Shown here piece by piece: positions 43,467 to 52,665 of a stretch of DNA of 64,000 nt. The position numbers were made by a program, and so were the translations under genes. Source of the stretch: Paracoccus solventivorans (GTDB lineage Bacteria > Pseudomonadota > Alphaproteobacteria > Rhodobacterales > Rhodobacteraceae); the NCBI RefSeq assembly GCF_900142875.1, contig NZ_FRCK01000007.1, positions 1-64,000 on the forward strand, in the 5' to 3' direction. Under the pieces are notes generated by a model. That model had not been told where the DNA came from. It saw only the letters and a program-made list of their open reading frames with translations, and did no database searches. Within the stretch, counting starts at the first letter, position 1; the number at the start of each line of letters is the position of its first letter.

Positions 43467-44181
43467 CCGGGCCGCAGGCGGCGCGGTCGCGCGCCGCCAG
43501 CGCCTGGGCCACCCGCTCGGGCGACCAGGCCCCGGCGCCGACGCGCTCGAGCGTGCCGACGATCGAGCGGACCTGGTTGTGCAGGAACGACCGCGCCGCC
43601 AGGTGAAAGCGGTATTCCGCGCCATGGGGGACGGCGATTTCCTCGATCTCGATGCGGTCGAGCGTCTTCACCGGGCTTGCCGACTGGCACATGGTCGAGC
43701 GGAAAGTGGTGAAATCATGCAGCCCGACCAGCGCCGCCGCACCGCGGCGCATCGCCTGGGCGTCGAGCGGGTGCACGACCTGCCAGACCCGCCCCCGGTC
43801 ATGGGTCGCGGGCGCCCGGCGCGACAGCAGCCGGAACAGATAGCGCCGCCCGATGGCCGAGAATCGGGCGTGGAAATCGCCGTCGACCCGCGCCACTTCC
43901 AGCACCGCCACCGGCGCCGGTTTCAGGTGCCAGTTCAAAGCCCCGGCCAGCCGGAACGGGTCCCAGTCGCGTTCCAGATCGGCATGGGCGACCTGCCCCA
44001 GCGCATGGACACCGGCGTCGGTGCGCCCGGCAGCCGCGATCCGCGCCCCTGCGGCAAAGCCGGGATCGAGCCGCGCCAGCGCCGCCTCGACCGTCTCCTG
44101 GACCGAGGGCTGCCCGGCCTGCGCCTGCCAGCCCGCAAAGGGGCCGCCGTCGTATTCGATCTTCAGGGCGAAACGCGGCAT
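43381..44181 (-). CDS. truA: tRNA pseudouridine synthase A
   Basis: The 266-residue enzyme makes pseudouridine at tRNA positions 38-40. The catalytic Asp motif [16 protein letters not shown] and the family start [17 protein letters not shown] are present. The last 86 bases overlap the convergent sugar transferase gene. It is followed upstream by the XpaC-like gene, three bases away. Confidence 0.95.
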   Translation of the reverse strand: MPRFALKIEYDGGPFAGWQAQAGQPSVQETVEAALARLDPGFAAGARIAAAGRTDAGVHALGQVAHADLERDWDPFRLAGALNWHLKPAPVAVLEVARVDGDFHARFSAIGRRYLFRLLSRRAPATHDRGRVWQVVHPLDAQAMRRGAAALVGLHDFTTFRSTMCQSASPVKTLDRIEIEEIAVPHGAEYRFHLAARSFLHNQVRSIVGTLERVGAGAWSPERVAQALAARDRAACGPVSPPHGLYLLGADYPADPFAANTATPGG

Positions 44182-44184
44182 TGC

Positions 44185-45156
44185 CTAGCGGGTGCGCTCT
44201 TTGGCCTGCAGCAGCTCGGCGGCGGTGGGCTCGCCGCTGCGGTCCTCGAGCGCGGCGCTGGCGGGCGGGCGCACCCCTTCGCGGGCAAGCCGTTCGCGCA
44301 GCACCTCGATCTCGATATCCATGTCGGTGCGCACCCCGTCGTGCAGCCGCTGGCTCAGCGCCTGAAAGCTGGTTTCCAGATCCGCCAGCAGCGCCTCGTA
44401 ATCGCGCTGCGCCGCGGCGTCGGGGCTTTGCGCATAAAGATCGACGAACTTCACCGTCGCGTCGCGGGCGCCGATCAGATAGACGCCCAGATAGCGCCGG
44501 GCCGAGGCCAGCGCGCCGGGGTTCTGCTCGACCCGCTCGAACAGCGCCCGGGCGGAGGTCGCAAACGACGCCACCCGCGCCTGCAGCTTGCGGTCGCGGA
44601 TACGCTGGATCGCGTCGGTCATGCCGCGCAGATGGGTCTCGGCCTCTTCGATCATGCGGGCGGCGCGGTCCTGCTGGAAACTGTCGACGCCCTCCATCCC
44701 CTTGTCGCGCATCGGGTCGGGGCCGAAGGCCAGCCAGTGCAGCACCGCGCCGGTGAAGCCCAGCACCGCCGCCCCGGCAAAGGCCCCCGGTTCCGAGGCG
44801 CCGACCGCGATGCCCAGCCCGGTCAGGATGCCGCCGAACAGCTTGCGCGGGATCGCCGGGCGGCGCGCAACGCGGCGCGCGTCATAGGCGGCCTCGGCCT
44901 GCAGCCCCTCGCGCGTCATCCACATGCCGCCGGCCAGGATGCCAAAGCCCAGCAGGCTCGTCGCGATTCCCAGCGGATCGCCCTGGAAGAACGCCCCCAG
45001 AAGCAGCGGCGCCCCCATCAGCGTCACCCATTTCGTGCGCGATTCCAGCGGGTGGCGCGCCTGGCCCGGCGCGGGACGTCCCATCCCTGCCCCGGCCTCG
45101 CCACCTGCCGCGGGCCGCCCGCCGGGCGAATATTTGCCGCCGAACCTGATCGCCAT
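44185..45156 (-). CDS. XpaC-like (5-bromo-4-chloroindolyl phosphate hydrolysis) membrane protein
   Basis: The 323-residue protein has an N-terminal disordered basic region, two or three hydrophobic segments (about 45-115), and a long charged helical C-terminal domain (MIEEAETHLRGMTDAIQRIR) typical of the XpaC family. Relatives often pair with TelA; none is seen here. Function unknown, perhaps stress or envelope resistance. GAGGGGC before the ATG overlaps the stop of the 27-codon frame upstream. Confidence 0.75.
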   Translation of the reverse strand: MAIRFGGKYSPGGRPAAGGEAGAGMGRPAPGQARHPLESRTKWVTLMGAPLLLGAFFQGDPLGIATSLLGFGILAGGMWMTREGLQAEAAYDARRVARRPAIPRKLFGGILTGLGIAVGASEPGAFAGAAVLGFTGAVLHWLAFGPDPMRDKGMEGVDSFQQDRAARMIEEAETHLRGMTDAIQRIRDRKLQARVASFATSARALFERVEQNPGALASARRYLGVYLIGARDATVKFVDLYAQSPDAAAQRDYEALLADLETSFQALSQRLHDGVRTDMDIEIEVLRERLAREGVRPPASAALEDRSGEPTAAELLQAKERTR

Positions 45157-45169
45157 CGCCCGCCGCCCC

Positions 45170-45253
45170 TCAGCCCGCGCCCACCAGCGAGGCATAGAGC
45201 GTCACCCCCATCAACAGGAAGAACGACAGGCGCTGCATCGCGGGACGAGACAT
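45170..45253 (-). CDS. 27-residue hydrophobic microprotein upstream of XpaC-like gene
   Basis: A short frame encodes MSRPAMQRLSFFLLMG followed by a small tail; the centre is one short membrane helix. Its TGA lies within the ribosome site of the XpaC-like gene, suggesting coupled translation. The ribosome site of its own is weak. Function unknown; real expression is unproven. Confidence 0.4.
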   Translation of the reverse strand: MSRPAMQRLSFFLLMGVTLYASLVGAG

Positions 45254-45363
45254 GGGCAGGGTCTTTCGGTAGCGGTCAACGGGCCTCTTTGCGGTCGCAC
45301 GGGTCCGGCCGCACGGTCAACCCCCGCAAGCCGCAAGTCGTTCCGCAACGGAGAGGGAGGGAG

Positions 45364-45378
45364 TGGAGCGGGTGATGG
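45364..45378 (-). repeat. 15-nt duplicate of the tRNA-Gly 3' end
   Basis: TGGAGCGGGTGATGG is identical to 45557-45571, the CCA end plus acceptor stem of tRNA-Gly. The copies lie 193 bases apart in direct orientation, resembling an integrase attachment-site pair or a leftover of one. Confidence 0.6.
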
Positions 45379-45411
45379 TCACACGCCGGCAAAGACCTTG
45401 GAGGTCCATAC

Positions 45412-45446
45412 AAAAAGCGGCCGCGCGCCGACCCATGGCGCGAGCC
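45412..45446 (-). terminator. Probable terminator downstream of tRNA-Gly
   Basis: On the minus strand, GGCTCGCGCC-ATGGGTC-GGCGCGCGGCC forms a stem with a six-pair core (CGCGCC/GGCGCG) and flanking pairs, followed by GCTTTTTG. It lies about 110 bases downstream of the tRNA. Confidence 0.5.
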
Positions 45447-45556
45447 GCCACCTCCGAGATGGAGGCCATGGATTGGCGATGTGTTCCATGGACGTTTCCG
45501 GCGCGGGACACATCCGCATCTACGCGATTGCAGCTGCTCGACAGTCTGGAGGATAT

Positions 45557-45630
45557 TGGAGCGGGTGATGGGAATCGAACCCACGTATTCAGCTTGGAAG
45601 GCTGCTGCTCTACCATTGAGCTACACCCGC
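45557..45630 (-). tRNA. tRNA-Gly (anticodon TCC)
   Basis: The cloverleaf is complete: acceptor GCGGGTG/CACCCGC, D arm GCTC/GAGC, anticodon loop CTTCCAA, T arm with GGTTCGATTCC, and an encoded CCA. The anticodon reads GGA and GGG. One pair at the base of the anticodon stem is mismatched. Its 3' end is duplicated downstream. Confidence 0.95.
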
Positions 45631-45639
45631 GTCTGGGCA

Positions 45640-45668
45640 GGATTACCCGACCGAGGATCATGGCGCAA
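45640..45668 (-). promoter_or_regulatory. Possible tRNA-Gly promoter
   Basis: TTGCGC and TAATCC on the minus strand with a 17-base spacer sit just upstream of the mature tRNA. The -10 is weak. Confidence 0.35.
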
Positions 45669-45713
45669 GCGGCGCGCTTGACCGGCGGCGGCGGCGGGGG
45701 CACTGAGGTCGGC

Positions 45714-47162
45714 ATGATCGACATTCACCCCGTGGTCCACGCGATCTCGAAACTCTGCGTCGCGATGGGCGTGCTGATGCTGGCGCCCGCGGCGATCGAC
45801 TGGGCGAATGGCGACCCGAACTGGCGGGCCTTTGCCATGGCCGGCGGCGCCACCATCGTGCTGGGGCTGCTGGTCGCGGTGGCGACGCCGGGCGACGGCA
45901 GGCCGCTGGTGGTCGAACAGGCGTTCCTGCTGACCACCGGGCTGTGGGTGGTGCTGCCGCTGCTGGGGGCGATGCCCTTCATGCTGGGCGCCCCGGCGGC
46001 GGGCTGGACCGACGCGATGTTCGAATCGATGTCCGGCATGACCACCACGGGCACCACCGCCTTTCCCCGGCTGGACCACCTGCCGCTGGGCACGCATCTG
46101 TGGCGCGGCATCCTGCAATGGTCGGGGGGCTTGGGCATCGTGGTGGTGGCGATGGTGTTCCTGCCGGTGATGCGGGTGGGCGGGATGCAGTTCTTCCGGT
46201 CCGAGGGGTTCGACACCATGGGCAAGGTCATGCCCCGCGCCGGCCAGATCGCGGCCGAGATGACCCAGCTTTACCTGGGCATCACACTGGCCTGCGCCGC
46301 GACCTATACCGCACTGGGGATGGGGGGCTTCGATGCGGTGATGCACGCGCTGACCACCTGCTCGACCGGCGGCTTCGGGCGCTATGATGCGAGTTTCGCA
46401 GCGTTTCCCGGCTCGATCGAGCTGGCCGCCTCGTTCTTTACCATCCTCGCCTCGATCCCTTTCGTGCGGATGCTGCAGCTGGTGCACGGCGACCCGGCGC
46501 CGCTGTGGCGCGACAGCCAGATCCGCGCCTATCTGGGCATCATCGCCGCCGCCTGCCTGGTGATCCTGGTCTACGAGGCGTTGTGGCGGTCGGTCCTGCC
46601 CTCGGCCGATCTTGCACGCGAGGTGATCTTCCACGTGGTCACCATCACCTCGGGCACCGGCTTCGCCTCGACCGACGTGACGCAATGGGGGTATCTGCCC
46701 TTCGTGCTGCTGTTCTTCATCGGGCTGATCGGGGGCTGCACCGGATCCACCGTCTGCTCGATCAAGGTCTTCCGCTACCAAGTGCTGTTCGAGGCGCTGC
46801 GCGGGCAGCTGACCCAGATGCAATCGCCCCACCGCGTCCGGCCGCTGCGCCTGCAGGGACGGCGGCTGGACCCCGAGGTGGTGAACTCGGTCATGGCCTT
46901 CTTTACCATGTTCGTGCTGAGCTTCGGGGCGCTGATCGTGGCCCTGGCGCTGACCGGGCTGCACCCGCGCACCGCGCTGACTGCCGCCTGGACGGCGATC
47001 GCCAATATCGGCCCGATCTGGGGCCCCGAGGTCACCGCCAACGGCAGCGTGGCCGATTTCCCGCCCTCGGCCAAGTGGCTGATGATTGCGGGGATGTATC
47101 TGGGCCGGCTGGAGCTGATCACCGTGTTCGTGGTGCTGATGCCGCGGTTCTGGCGGCAGTGA
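45714..47162 (+). CDS. trkH: TrkH family potassium uptake protein
   Basis: The 482-residue inner-membrane channel subunit has repeated pore loops with the TGTTAF-like filter sequences (MSGMTTTGTTAFPRLDHL; STGGFG; ITSGTGFAS; IANIGPIWGP). It imports K+ with a TrkA regulator, which is not in the window. It is a single gene, divergent from the tRNA-Gly. Confidence 0.95.
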   Translation: MIDIHPVVHAISKLCVAMGVLMLAPAAIDWANGDPNWRAFAMAGGATIVLGLLVAVATPGDGRPLVVEQAFLLTTGLWVVLPLLGAMPFMLGAPAAGWTDAMFESMSGMTTTGTTAFPRLDHLPLGTHLWRGILQWSGGLGIVVVAMVFLPVMRVGGMQFFRSEGFDTMGKVMPRAGQIAAEMTQLYLGITLACAATYTALGMGGFDAVMHALTTCSTGGFGRYDASFAAFPGSIELAASFFTILASIPFVRMLQLVHGDPAPLWRDSQIRAYLGIIAAACLVILVYEALWRSVLPSADLAREVIFHVVTITSGTGFASTDVTQWGYLPFVLLFFIGLIGGCTGSTVCSIKVFRYQVLFEALRGQLTQMQSPHRVRPLRLQGRRLDPEVVNSVMAFFTMFVLSFGALIVALALTGLHPRTALTAAWTAIANIGPIWGPEVTANGSVADFPPSAKWLMIAGMYLGRLELITVFVVLMPRFWRQ

Positions 47163-47262
47163 CGCTTGGCAGTATCAGCCACTCCGATCCGCGGGCGGCG
47201 ATGCCGGGTGGGGTGATCCGACGCGTGGGCGCGGGGTTGCAGGCGGCCGCGGCGCTGGCGGA

Positions 47263-48615
47263 TCAATCCGCAGCGGCGTCTGCGGTGGTCCCGGGCGTCT
47301 CTTCCGCCGCGCCCCCGTCTGCCGCATCGTCGGCCGGAACATCCCCTGCGACAGGGGCATAACGCAGGCTGTCCAGCATCTCGGCGGCGATGCGGGGCTG
47401 GTCGTCGGCGTCGAGAACCGGCCAGATCAGCACCAGCCCCTCGACATTGCCATCGACGACCCGCGCCTCGGCCTGGCCGATATGGGTGTCGTTGCGGCCG
47501 ATCAGGCTGGCGCTGCCCTGCGAGACCTGGCGTTCCGGTGCGGGCACCCAGCCCAGCGCCGTCACCAGCCCGGTGAAATCCAGCATTTCCTGCTGGCCGC
47601 CGGGGGCGCGATAAAGGATCAGCGCCGCGCCCGATTCGTTGCGCGGGCCATAGATCGACAACCCCTGTTCGTTGCGCAGGAACTGAAGCCGATCCATCGG
47701 CGCGGTCAGGCTCAGCCCCGATTGCGGGTCGTGCAGCGTGGTCAGGCCCATCTCGTCGCGCCAGGCGGCCCGGCGCTCGATCAGCGCCTGCATCGCCGAA
47801 CCCGCGTCGGGGGCGGCGCGCAGCGCCAGCACCTCGGCGGCGATGGCGGCGTTGGTCTGCGGCCCGGCGGTACCGTCGATCTCTCCGTCATAGCGGCCGG
47901 CCCAGCGCAGGGCGCGCTGCACCTCGTCCAGCGGCGGCATCGCGGCCTCGCCCGCGGGGGGCAGCTGCGGATCGGCACCTTCGTCCAGCACCTCGCCCAG
48001 ATCAGCCGCCGGCAGCACCGCGGCAAAGCGTCCGACCCGCTCGGCGGCGCGGAACGCCTGCAGCCAGGCCTCGCCCACGCCGGGCGCCACCGGGCCCAGC
48101 GTGATCGCAAACCCGCCGTCGGGCTGCTGCCAGAGCCCCGCCTCGGGGAAATCCGCGCGCCACTCGGCCAGCGCCGCATCGGCCGATTCCCGGGTGTCAT
48201 AGCGCTGAAGCCGCAGGTAGTCGCCGGCCGCCAGCCCCGCCCGCGGGCTGGCATCCTCTACCGCAGCGTCCTCCGCATCGGCCCCGGGTGCTTCCGCATC
48301 CGCGTCGCCCGCGGCCGCGGTCACCGGAGCCGCTCCGGCTGGTACCGGCACGATGAAACTATCCCGCGGAATCCGGCCCGCCGCCTTCAGCCGCGCCATC
48401 TCGGCCTGCGCGTCCTCGCGTTCCATCGGGCCCAGGCCGATGCCGGTCCAGCCGCCGGACAGCGGGAATGTCATCACCTCGGGGAAGCGCGCGGCCCAGC
48501 TTTCGACCACCGCGGCGGTGTCGGGGCCGCGCTTGGCCTCGACCCGTAGCACCACCGGCTCGGCCCAGGCGAGGCCGGGCAGCATCGCGACGATCAGAAA
48601 CCCAAGCCTGCGCAT
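47263..48615 (-). CDS. Exported protein with peptidoglycan-binding domain
   Basis: The 450-residue protein has a signal peptide (MRRLGFLIVAMLPGLAWA), two SPOR-like repeats that begin with sequences such as VVESWAARFPEVMTFPLSGGWTG, an acidic linker and a PG_binding_1-like stretch (VQRALRWAGRYDGEIDGTAG). The C-terminal half resembles a small alpha/beta domain; the acidic end is low complexity. A role in sensing or binding the cell wall is inferred; no enzyme motif is seen. Confidence 0.7.
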   Translation of the reverse strand: MRRLGFLIVAMLPGLAWAEPVVLRVEAKRGPDTAAVVESWAARFPEVMTFPLSGGWTGIGLGPMEREDAQAEMARLKAAGRIPRDSFIVPVPAGAAPVTAAAGDADAEAPGADAEDAAVEDASPRAGLAAGDYLRLQRYDTRESADAALAEWRADFPEAGLWQQPDGGFAITLGPVAPGVGEAWLQAFRAAERVGRFAAVLPAADLGEVLDEGADPQLPPAGEAAMPPLDEVQRALRWAGRYDGEIDGTAGPQTNAAIAAEVLALRAAPDAGSAMQALIERRAAWRDEMGLTTLHDPQSGLSLTAPMDRLQFLRNEQGLSIYGPRNESGAALILYRAPGGQQEMLDFTGLVTALGWVPAPERQVSQGSASLIGRNDTHIGQAEARVVDGNVEGLVLIWPVLDADDQPRIAAEMLDSLRYAPVAGDVPADDAADGGAAEETPGTTADAAAD

Positions 48616-48711
48616 TGGCGGTCCCCCTGTTCCGGCGGTCTGATTGACCCGGCCCCGGCCGCCCCCTATTAGCGGCCTGCATTCGCGTCAGATATGCGAA
48701 AGGACGCAGGG

Positions 48712-49701
48712 ATGACCAGCCCCGACCCGACCCGCAGCGCAACCATCGGCAATTCCGCCCCGCCCCCGGCTGCGGACCGGCCGCGCTGTTTCCAGGACGT
48801 GATCCTGCGCCTGCAGGGCTATTGGGCGGCCGCCGGCTGCGCGGTGCTGCAGCCCTATGACATGGAAGTCGGCGCCGGCACCTTCCACCCGGCGACCACG
48901 CTGCGGTCCCTGGGCGCGCGGCCCTGGGCGGCGGCCTATGTGCAGCCCTCGCGCCGGCCGACCGATGGGCGCTACGGCGAAAACCCCAACCGGCTGCAGC
49001 ATTACTATCAGTATCAGGTCATCATCAAACCCTCGCCCCCCAACCTGCAAGATCTGTATCTGGGCAGCCTGCGCGCCATCGGGCTGGACCCGCTGCGCCA
49101 CGACGTGCGCTTTGTCGAGGACGACTGGGAATCGCCCACGCTGGGCGCCTGGGGCCTGGGGTGGGAGGTCTGGTGCGACGGGATGGAGGTCAGCCAGTTC
49201 ACCTATTTCCAGCAGGTCGGCGGCCACGACTGCCGCCCGGTCTCGGGCGAGCTGACCTACGGGCTGGAGCGGCTGGCGATGTATGTGCTGGGGGTCGAGC
49301 ATGTGATGGACATGCCCTTCAACGCCCCCGATGCGCCGATCCCGCTGAGCTATGGCGACGTGTTCCGCCAGGCCGAGCGCGAATATTCCCGCTGGAACTT
49401 CGAGCAGGCCGACACCGACATGCTGTTCCAGCATTTCAAGGACGCCGAGGCCGAATGCCACCGCATCCTCGATGCCGCCGAAACCGACGCTGCCGGCCGC
49501 CGCATCCCGATGGCGCATCCGGCCTATGATCAGGCGATCAAGGCCAGCCATCTCTTCAACCTGCTGGACGCGCGCGGGGTGATCTCGGTCACCGAGCGCC
49601 AGGCCTATATCGGCCGGGTGCGGGCGCTGGCCAAGGGCTGCGCCGACCTGTTCCTGACCACCGAGGCCGCCACCGGCGCCGACAAGGAGGATGCGGCATG
49701 A
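48712..49701 (+). CDS. glyQ: Glycine-tRNA ligase alpha subunit
   Basis: The 329-residue subunit of the tetrameric bacterial GlyRS has the class II motifs ([41 protein letters not shown]). It activates glycine. The start at 48712 has AAAGGA upstream; an ATG six codons earlier at 48694 is possible. The stop overlaps the DUF6446 ATG, forming glyQ-DUF6446-glyS. Confidence 0.95.
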   Translation: MTSPDPTRSATIGNSAPPPAADRPRCFQDVILRLQGYWAAAGCAVLQPYDMEVGAGTFHPATTLRSLGARPWAAAYVQPSRRPTDGRYGENPNRLQHYYQYQVIIKPSPPNLQDLYLGSLRAIGLDPLRHDVRFVEDDWESPTLGAWGLGWEVWCDGMEVSQFTYFQQVGGHDCRPVSGELTYGLERLAMYVLGVEHVMDMPFNAPDAPIPLSYGDVFRQAEREYSRWNFEQADTDMLFQHFKDAEAECHRILDAAETDAAGRRIPMAHPAYDQAIKASHLFNLLDARGVISVTERQAYIGRVRALAKGCADLFLTTEAATGADKEDAA

Positions 49702-50180
49702 GCACCGGCAAGATCATGGTTTCGATGCTGCTGCTGGTCGCGGTGCTGACCGGCGCGGCGATCTGGTATCTGCAGGTCTACGGCTTCTACGAAGAGGTGG
49801 ACGAGATCACCGGCGCCAGCGAAATGGTGGTGACCCTGCCCGACGGCGCCACCCGCCAGGTCGCGGTCGAGGGATTCCGGGGGATCGACGCGCAGTCCTC
49901 TCCGATCCGCTGGCGGGCGTGCTTCACGCTGGACCCGGCGCAGGTCGCCGACGCCGTGCCCTATGAGGGCGCGACGCCGCTGAACGGCCCCGGCTGGTTC
50001 CGCTGCTATTCCGCCCGCGCGCTGACCGCCGATCTGGCCGCCGGCAATGCGGTCGCGGTCTTGGGTCAGTCCGAGATCCGCCCCGACGTGGACCGGGTAA
50101 TCGTGGTCTATCCCGACGGCCGCGCCTTTGGCTGGCACCAGTTCAACGAAAAGAATCCTCCGCGCGGAGTCATGGACTGA
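49698..50180 (+). CDS. DUF6446-like membrane-anchored protein
   Basis: The 160-residue protein has one N-terminal membrane helix (about 6-27) and a compact extracytoplasmic domain with two cysteines (RWRACF and WFRCYS). Related proteins occur between glyQ and glyS in Rhodobacteraceae (recalled, not searched). It overlaps glyQ by 4 bases and glyS by 1. The function is unknown; why a periplasmic domain is coded with GlyRS is an open question. Confidence 0.8.
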   Translation: MSTGKIMVSMLLLVAVLTGAAIWYLQVYGFYEEVDEITGASEMVVTLPDGATRQVAVEGFRGIDAQSSPIRWRACFTLDPAQVADAVPYEGATPLNGPGWFRCYSARALTADLAAGNAVAVLGQSEIRPDVDRVIVVYPDGRAFGWHQFNEKNPPRGVMD

Positions 50181-52468
50181 TGGACCTGCTGATCGAGCTG
50201 TTTTCCGAAGAAATCCCCGCCCGGATGCAGCCCCGCGCGCGCGAAGACCTGAAGCGCCTGGTCACCGACGGGCTGGTCGAGGCCGGGCTGACCTATGTAT
50301 CGGCCGGGGCATTTTCGACGCCGCGCCGGCTGGTGCTGGCGGTCGAGGGGCTGACCCCGGAATCGAAACCCGTGCGCGAGGAACGCAAGGGCCCGCGCAC
50401 CGATGCGCCGCAGCAGGCGATCGAGGGTTTCCTGCGCGCGACCGGCCTGACGCTGGACCAGCTGGAACGCCGCCCCGAGAAAAAGGGCGAGGCGTATTTC
50501 GCCGTCATCGAGCGCCCCGGCCGCGGCGCCCCCGAGATCGTGGTCGAGGTGCTGGACGCCGCGATCCGCAACTTTCCCTGGCCCAAGTCGATGCGCTGGG
50601 GCAGCGGCAGCCTGCGCTGGGTGCGGCCGCTGCACTCGATCCTGTGCATCCTGAGCGACGCGGCGGGCACGCAGCTGGTGCCGCTGACCGTGGACGGCAT
50701 CACCGCCGGCGACACCACGCGCGGCCACCGCTTCATGGCCCCCGACCCGATCCGCGTTTCCAGCTTTGACGATTACGCGGCCAAGCTGCTGCGCGCCAAG
50801 GTGATGCTGGACCCCGACCAGCGCGAGGCCGCGATCCGGCAAGAGGCCGCCAATCTCGCCTTTGCCCGCGGCTGGGAAATCGTCCCGGACGAGGGGTTGA
50901 TGACCGAGCTGGCCGGGCTGGTCGAATGGCCCGTGCCGCTGATGGGGGTGATCGAGGATCGTTTCCTGGACCTGCCGCCCGAGGTGCTGCAGACCTCGAT
51001 GCGCGAGCACCAGAAGTTCCTCTCGGCCCGCAACCCCAGGACGGGGCGGATCGAGGGCTATGTCACCGTCGCCAATATCGAGACCCCGGACCACGGCGCC
51101 ACCATCCTGCACGGCAACCAGCGGGTGCTGGCCGCTCGGCTGTCGGACGCCGCGTTCTTCTGGGACAACGACCTGCGCGAGGCCCGCGCGGGGATGCAGG
51201 ACTGGGCCGAGGGGCTCAAGGCCGTGACCTTCCACGCCAAGCTCGGGTCGCAGTGGGACCGGGTGGAGCGGATTGCGGCACTGGCGCGCGAGATCGCGCC
51301 GGCGGTAGGCGCCGACCCGGCGCTGGCCGAACAGGCAGCGCGGATTGCGAAGCTCGACCTGCGCTCTGCCATGGTGGGCGAGTTCCCCGAATTGCAGGGC
51401 ACCATGGGCCGCTATTACGCGCAGGCCGCCGGGATGCCGGATGCGGTAGCGGATGCCGCCAGCGACCATTATTCGCCGCTGGGGCCGTCGGACGAGGTGC
51501 CCTCGGCGCCGGTATCCGTCGCGGTGGCACTGGCCGACAAACTGGATACGCTGACCGGTTTCTGGGCGATCGACGAGAAGCCCACAGGGTCGAAAGACCC
51601 GTTCGCGCTGCGGCGGGCGGCGCTGGGGGTTATTCGGCTTATTCTTTCAAACAAGGTGCGAACCAATCTTATGCAGTTCCTGTATGAGATCGGCAAAATC
51701 CAGTTTGTTGAGCAATATGGCGAGCACGTCGTCGTTACGGCTGGTCTAGCCAAGAACCTGTTGTTCGAACTCATTCTGTCGGGCAACAGCGTTCCTACTT
51801 TCGAAGGGGAGGACGAGGACAGTAGATTTGAGGCAATTTCAGACTGGGTTGAGGGGAAGCTTGGAGCGCCAGTCTTCAACGAAAACAATCCTAATTTCGT
51901 TAGCGAAGGCGAAGAAGAAAAGTTCGATTATGATCTTGCCGCTCACGACCTCCTCGCCTTCCTCCACGACCGCCTCAAGGTCCACCTCCGCGACCAGGGC
52001 ATCCGCCACGACATCATCGACGCGGTGCTGACCATGCCGGGCAGCGACGATCTGGTGCTGGTGGTCAAGCGGGCCGAGGCGCTGGCGGCGTTCCTCAAGA
52101 CCGAGGACGGCACCAACCTGCTGCAGGGCCTCAAGCGCACGAACAACATCCTGAGCCAAGCCGAGGACAAGGACGGCGTCGAATATTCCTTCGGCGCCGA
52201 CCCGAAATACGCCGACACCGATCAGGAGCGCGCGCTGTTCGCCGCCCTCGACGCGGCCGAGCCGGCGATCCGCGCCGCCGTCGCGGCCGAGGACTTCCCC
52301 GCCGCCATGTCCGCCATCGCCGCCCTGCGCACCCCCGTCGATGCGTTCTTCGAGGCGGTGCAGGTCAACAGCGACAACCAGATCCTGCGCCGCAACCGGC
52401 TGAACCTGCTCAGCCGCATCCGCGAGACCGGCCGCCTGATCGCCGATTTCGGCCGGATCGAGGGGTAA
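50180..52468 (+). CDS. glyS: Glycine-tRNA ligase beta subunit with an AT-rich internal segment
   Basis: The 762-residue tRNA-recognition subunit begins [20 protein letters not shown] and ends with the anticodon-binding-like C-domain (QVNSDNQILRRNRLNLLSRI). It is longer than I expect for the family: residues about 485-590 (51630-51950) form an acidic segment whose DNA is far richer in A+T and uses different codons. The frame is intact across it. The insertion is likely a foreign or hypervariable loop between conserved domains. Confidence 0.93.
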   Translation: MDLLIELFSEEIPARMQPRAREDLKRLVTDGLVEAGLTYVSAGAFSTPRRLVLAVEGLTPESKPVREERKGPRTDAPQQAIEGFLRATGLTLDQLERRPEKKGEAYFAVIERPGRGAPEIVVEVLDAAIRNFPWPKSMRWGSGSLRWVRPLHSILCILSDAAGTQLVPLTVDGITAGDTTRGHRFMAPDPIRVSSFDDYAAKLLRAKVMLDPDQREAAIRQEAANLAFARGWEIVPDEGLMTELAGLVEWPVPLMGVIEDRFLDLPPEVLQTSMREHQKFLSARNPRTGRIEGYVTVANIETPDHGATILHGNQRVLAARLSDAAFFWDNDLREARAGMQDWAEGLKAVTFHAKLGSQWDRVERIAALAREIAPAVGADPALAEQAARIAKLDLRSAMVGEFPELQGTMGRYYAQAAGMPDAVADAASDHYSPLGPSDEVPSAPVSVAVALADKLDTLTGFWAIDEKPTGSKDPFALRRAALGVIRLILSNKVRTNLMQFLYEIGKIQFVEQYGEHVVVTAGLAKNLLFELILSGNSVPTFEGEDEDSRFEAISDWVEGKLGAPVFNENNPNFVSEGEEEKFDYDLAAHDLLAFLHDRLKVHLRDQGIRHDIIDAVLTMPGSDDLVLVVKRAEALAAFLKTEDGTNLLQGLKRTNNILSQAEDKDGVEYSFGADPKYADTDQERALFAALDAAEPAIRAAVAAEDFPAAMSAIAALRTPVDAFFEAVQVNSDNQILRRNRLNLLSRIRETGRLIADFGRIEG
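51630..51950 (+). other. AT-rich coding island inside glyS
   Basis: About 320 bases of roughly half GC, against about 70 % for the genome, with rare codons (TTA, AGA, ATT, CTA, AAC/AAT clusters). The encoded part is acidic and ends EEEKFDYDLAAHDL. The GC content jumps back sharply on both sides. It reads as a mosaic exchange or a selected variable insert. Confidence 0.75.
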
Positions 52469-52485
52469 CCCGCAGCACCGCCGGA

Positions 52486-52619
52486 AGGGGGCCGTCTGCC
52501 CCCGCGAGGCCTGCGGCCTCTTCCCCCGAGGATATTTGTGACCGCCCGAAGCCCCCTTTCGGGCGGTTCCCAAATATCCTGGGGGAGGCCCGGCACGGGC
52601 CGGGGGCAAAGCCCCCATC
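52486..52619. repeat. Compound inverted repeat after glyS
   Basis: Copies of the dispersed repeat in both orientations (GGATATTT at 52530-52537; AAATATCC at 52572-52579), each with a GGGGGC/GCCCCC hairpin outside, surround the terminator hairpin. The same arrangement occurs after the RND operon. Confidence 0.75.
52541..52568 (+). terminator. Terminator after glyS
   Basis: CCGCCCGAA-N-TTCGGGCGG hairpin followed by a short TT, between two inverted repeat cores. The same arms recur near 59.2 kb. The U-tract is short, so the repeats may help termination. Confidence 0.6.
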
Positions 52620-52665
52620 TTGCAGCGGCGCCACAGGCTGCTAGCGTCTGCGCAGGAGGAACCGC

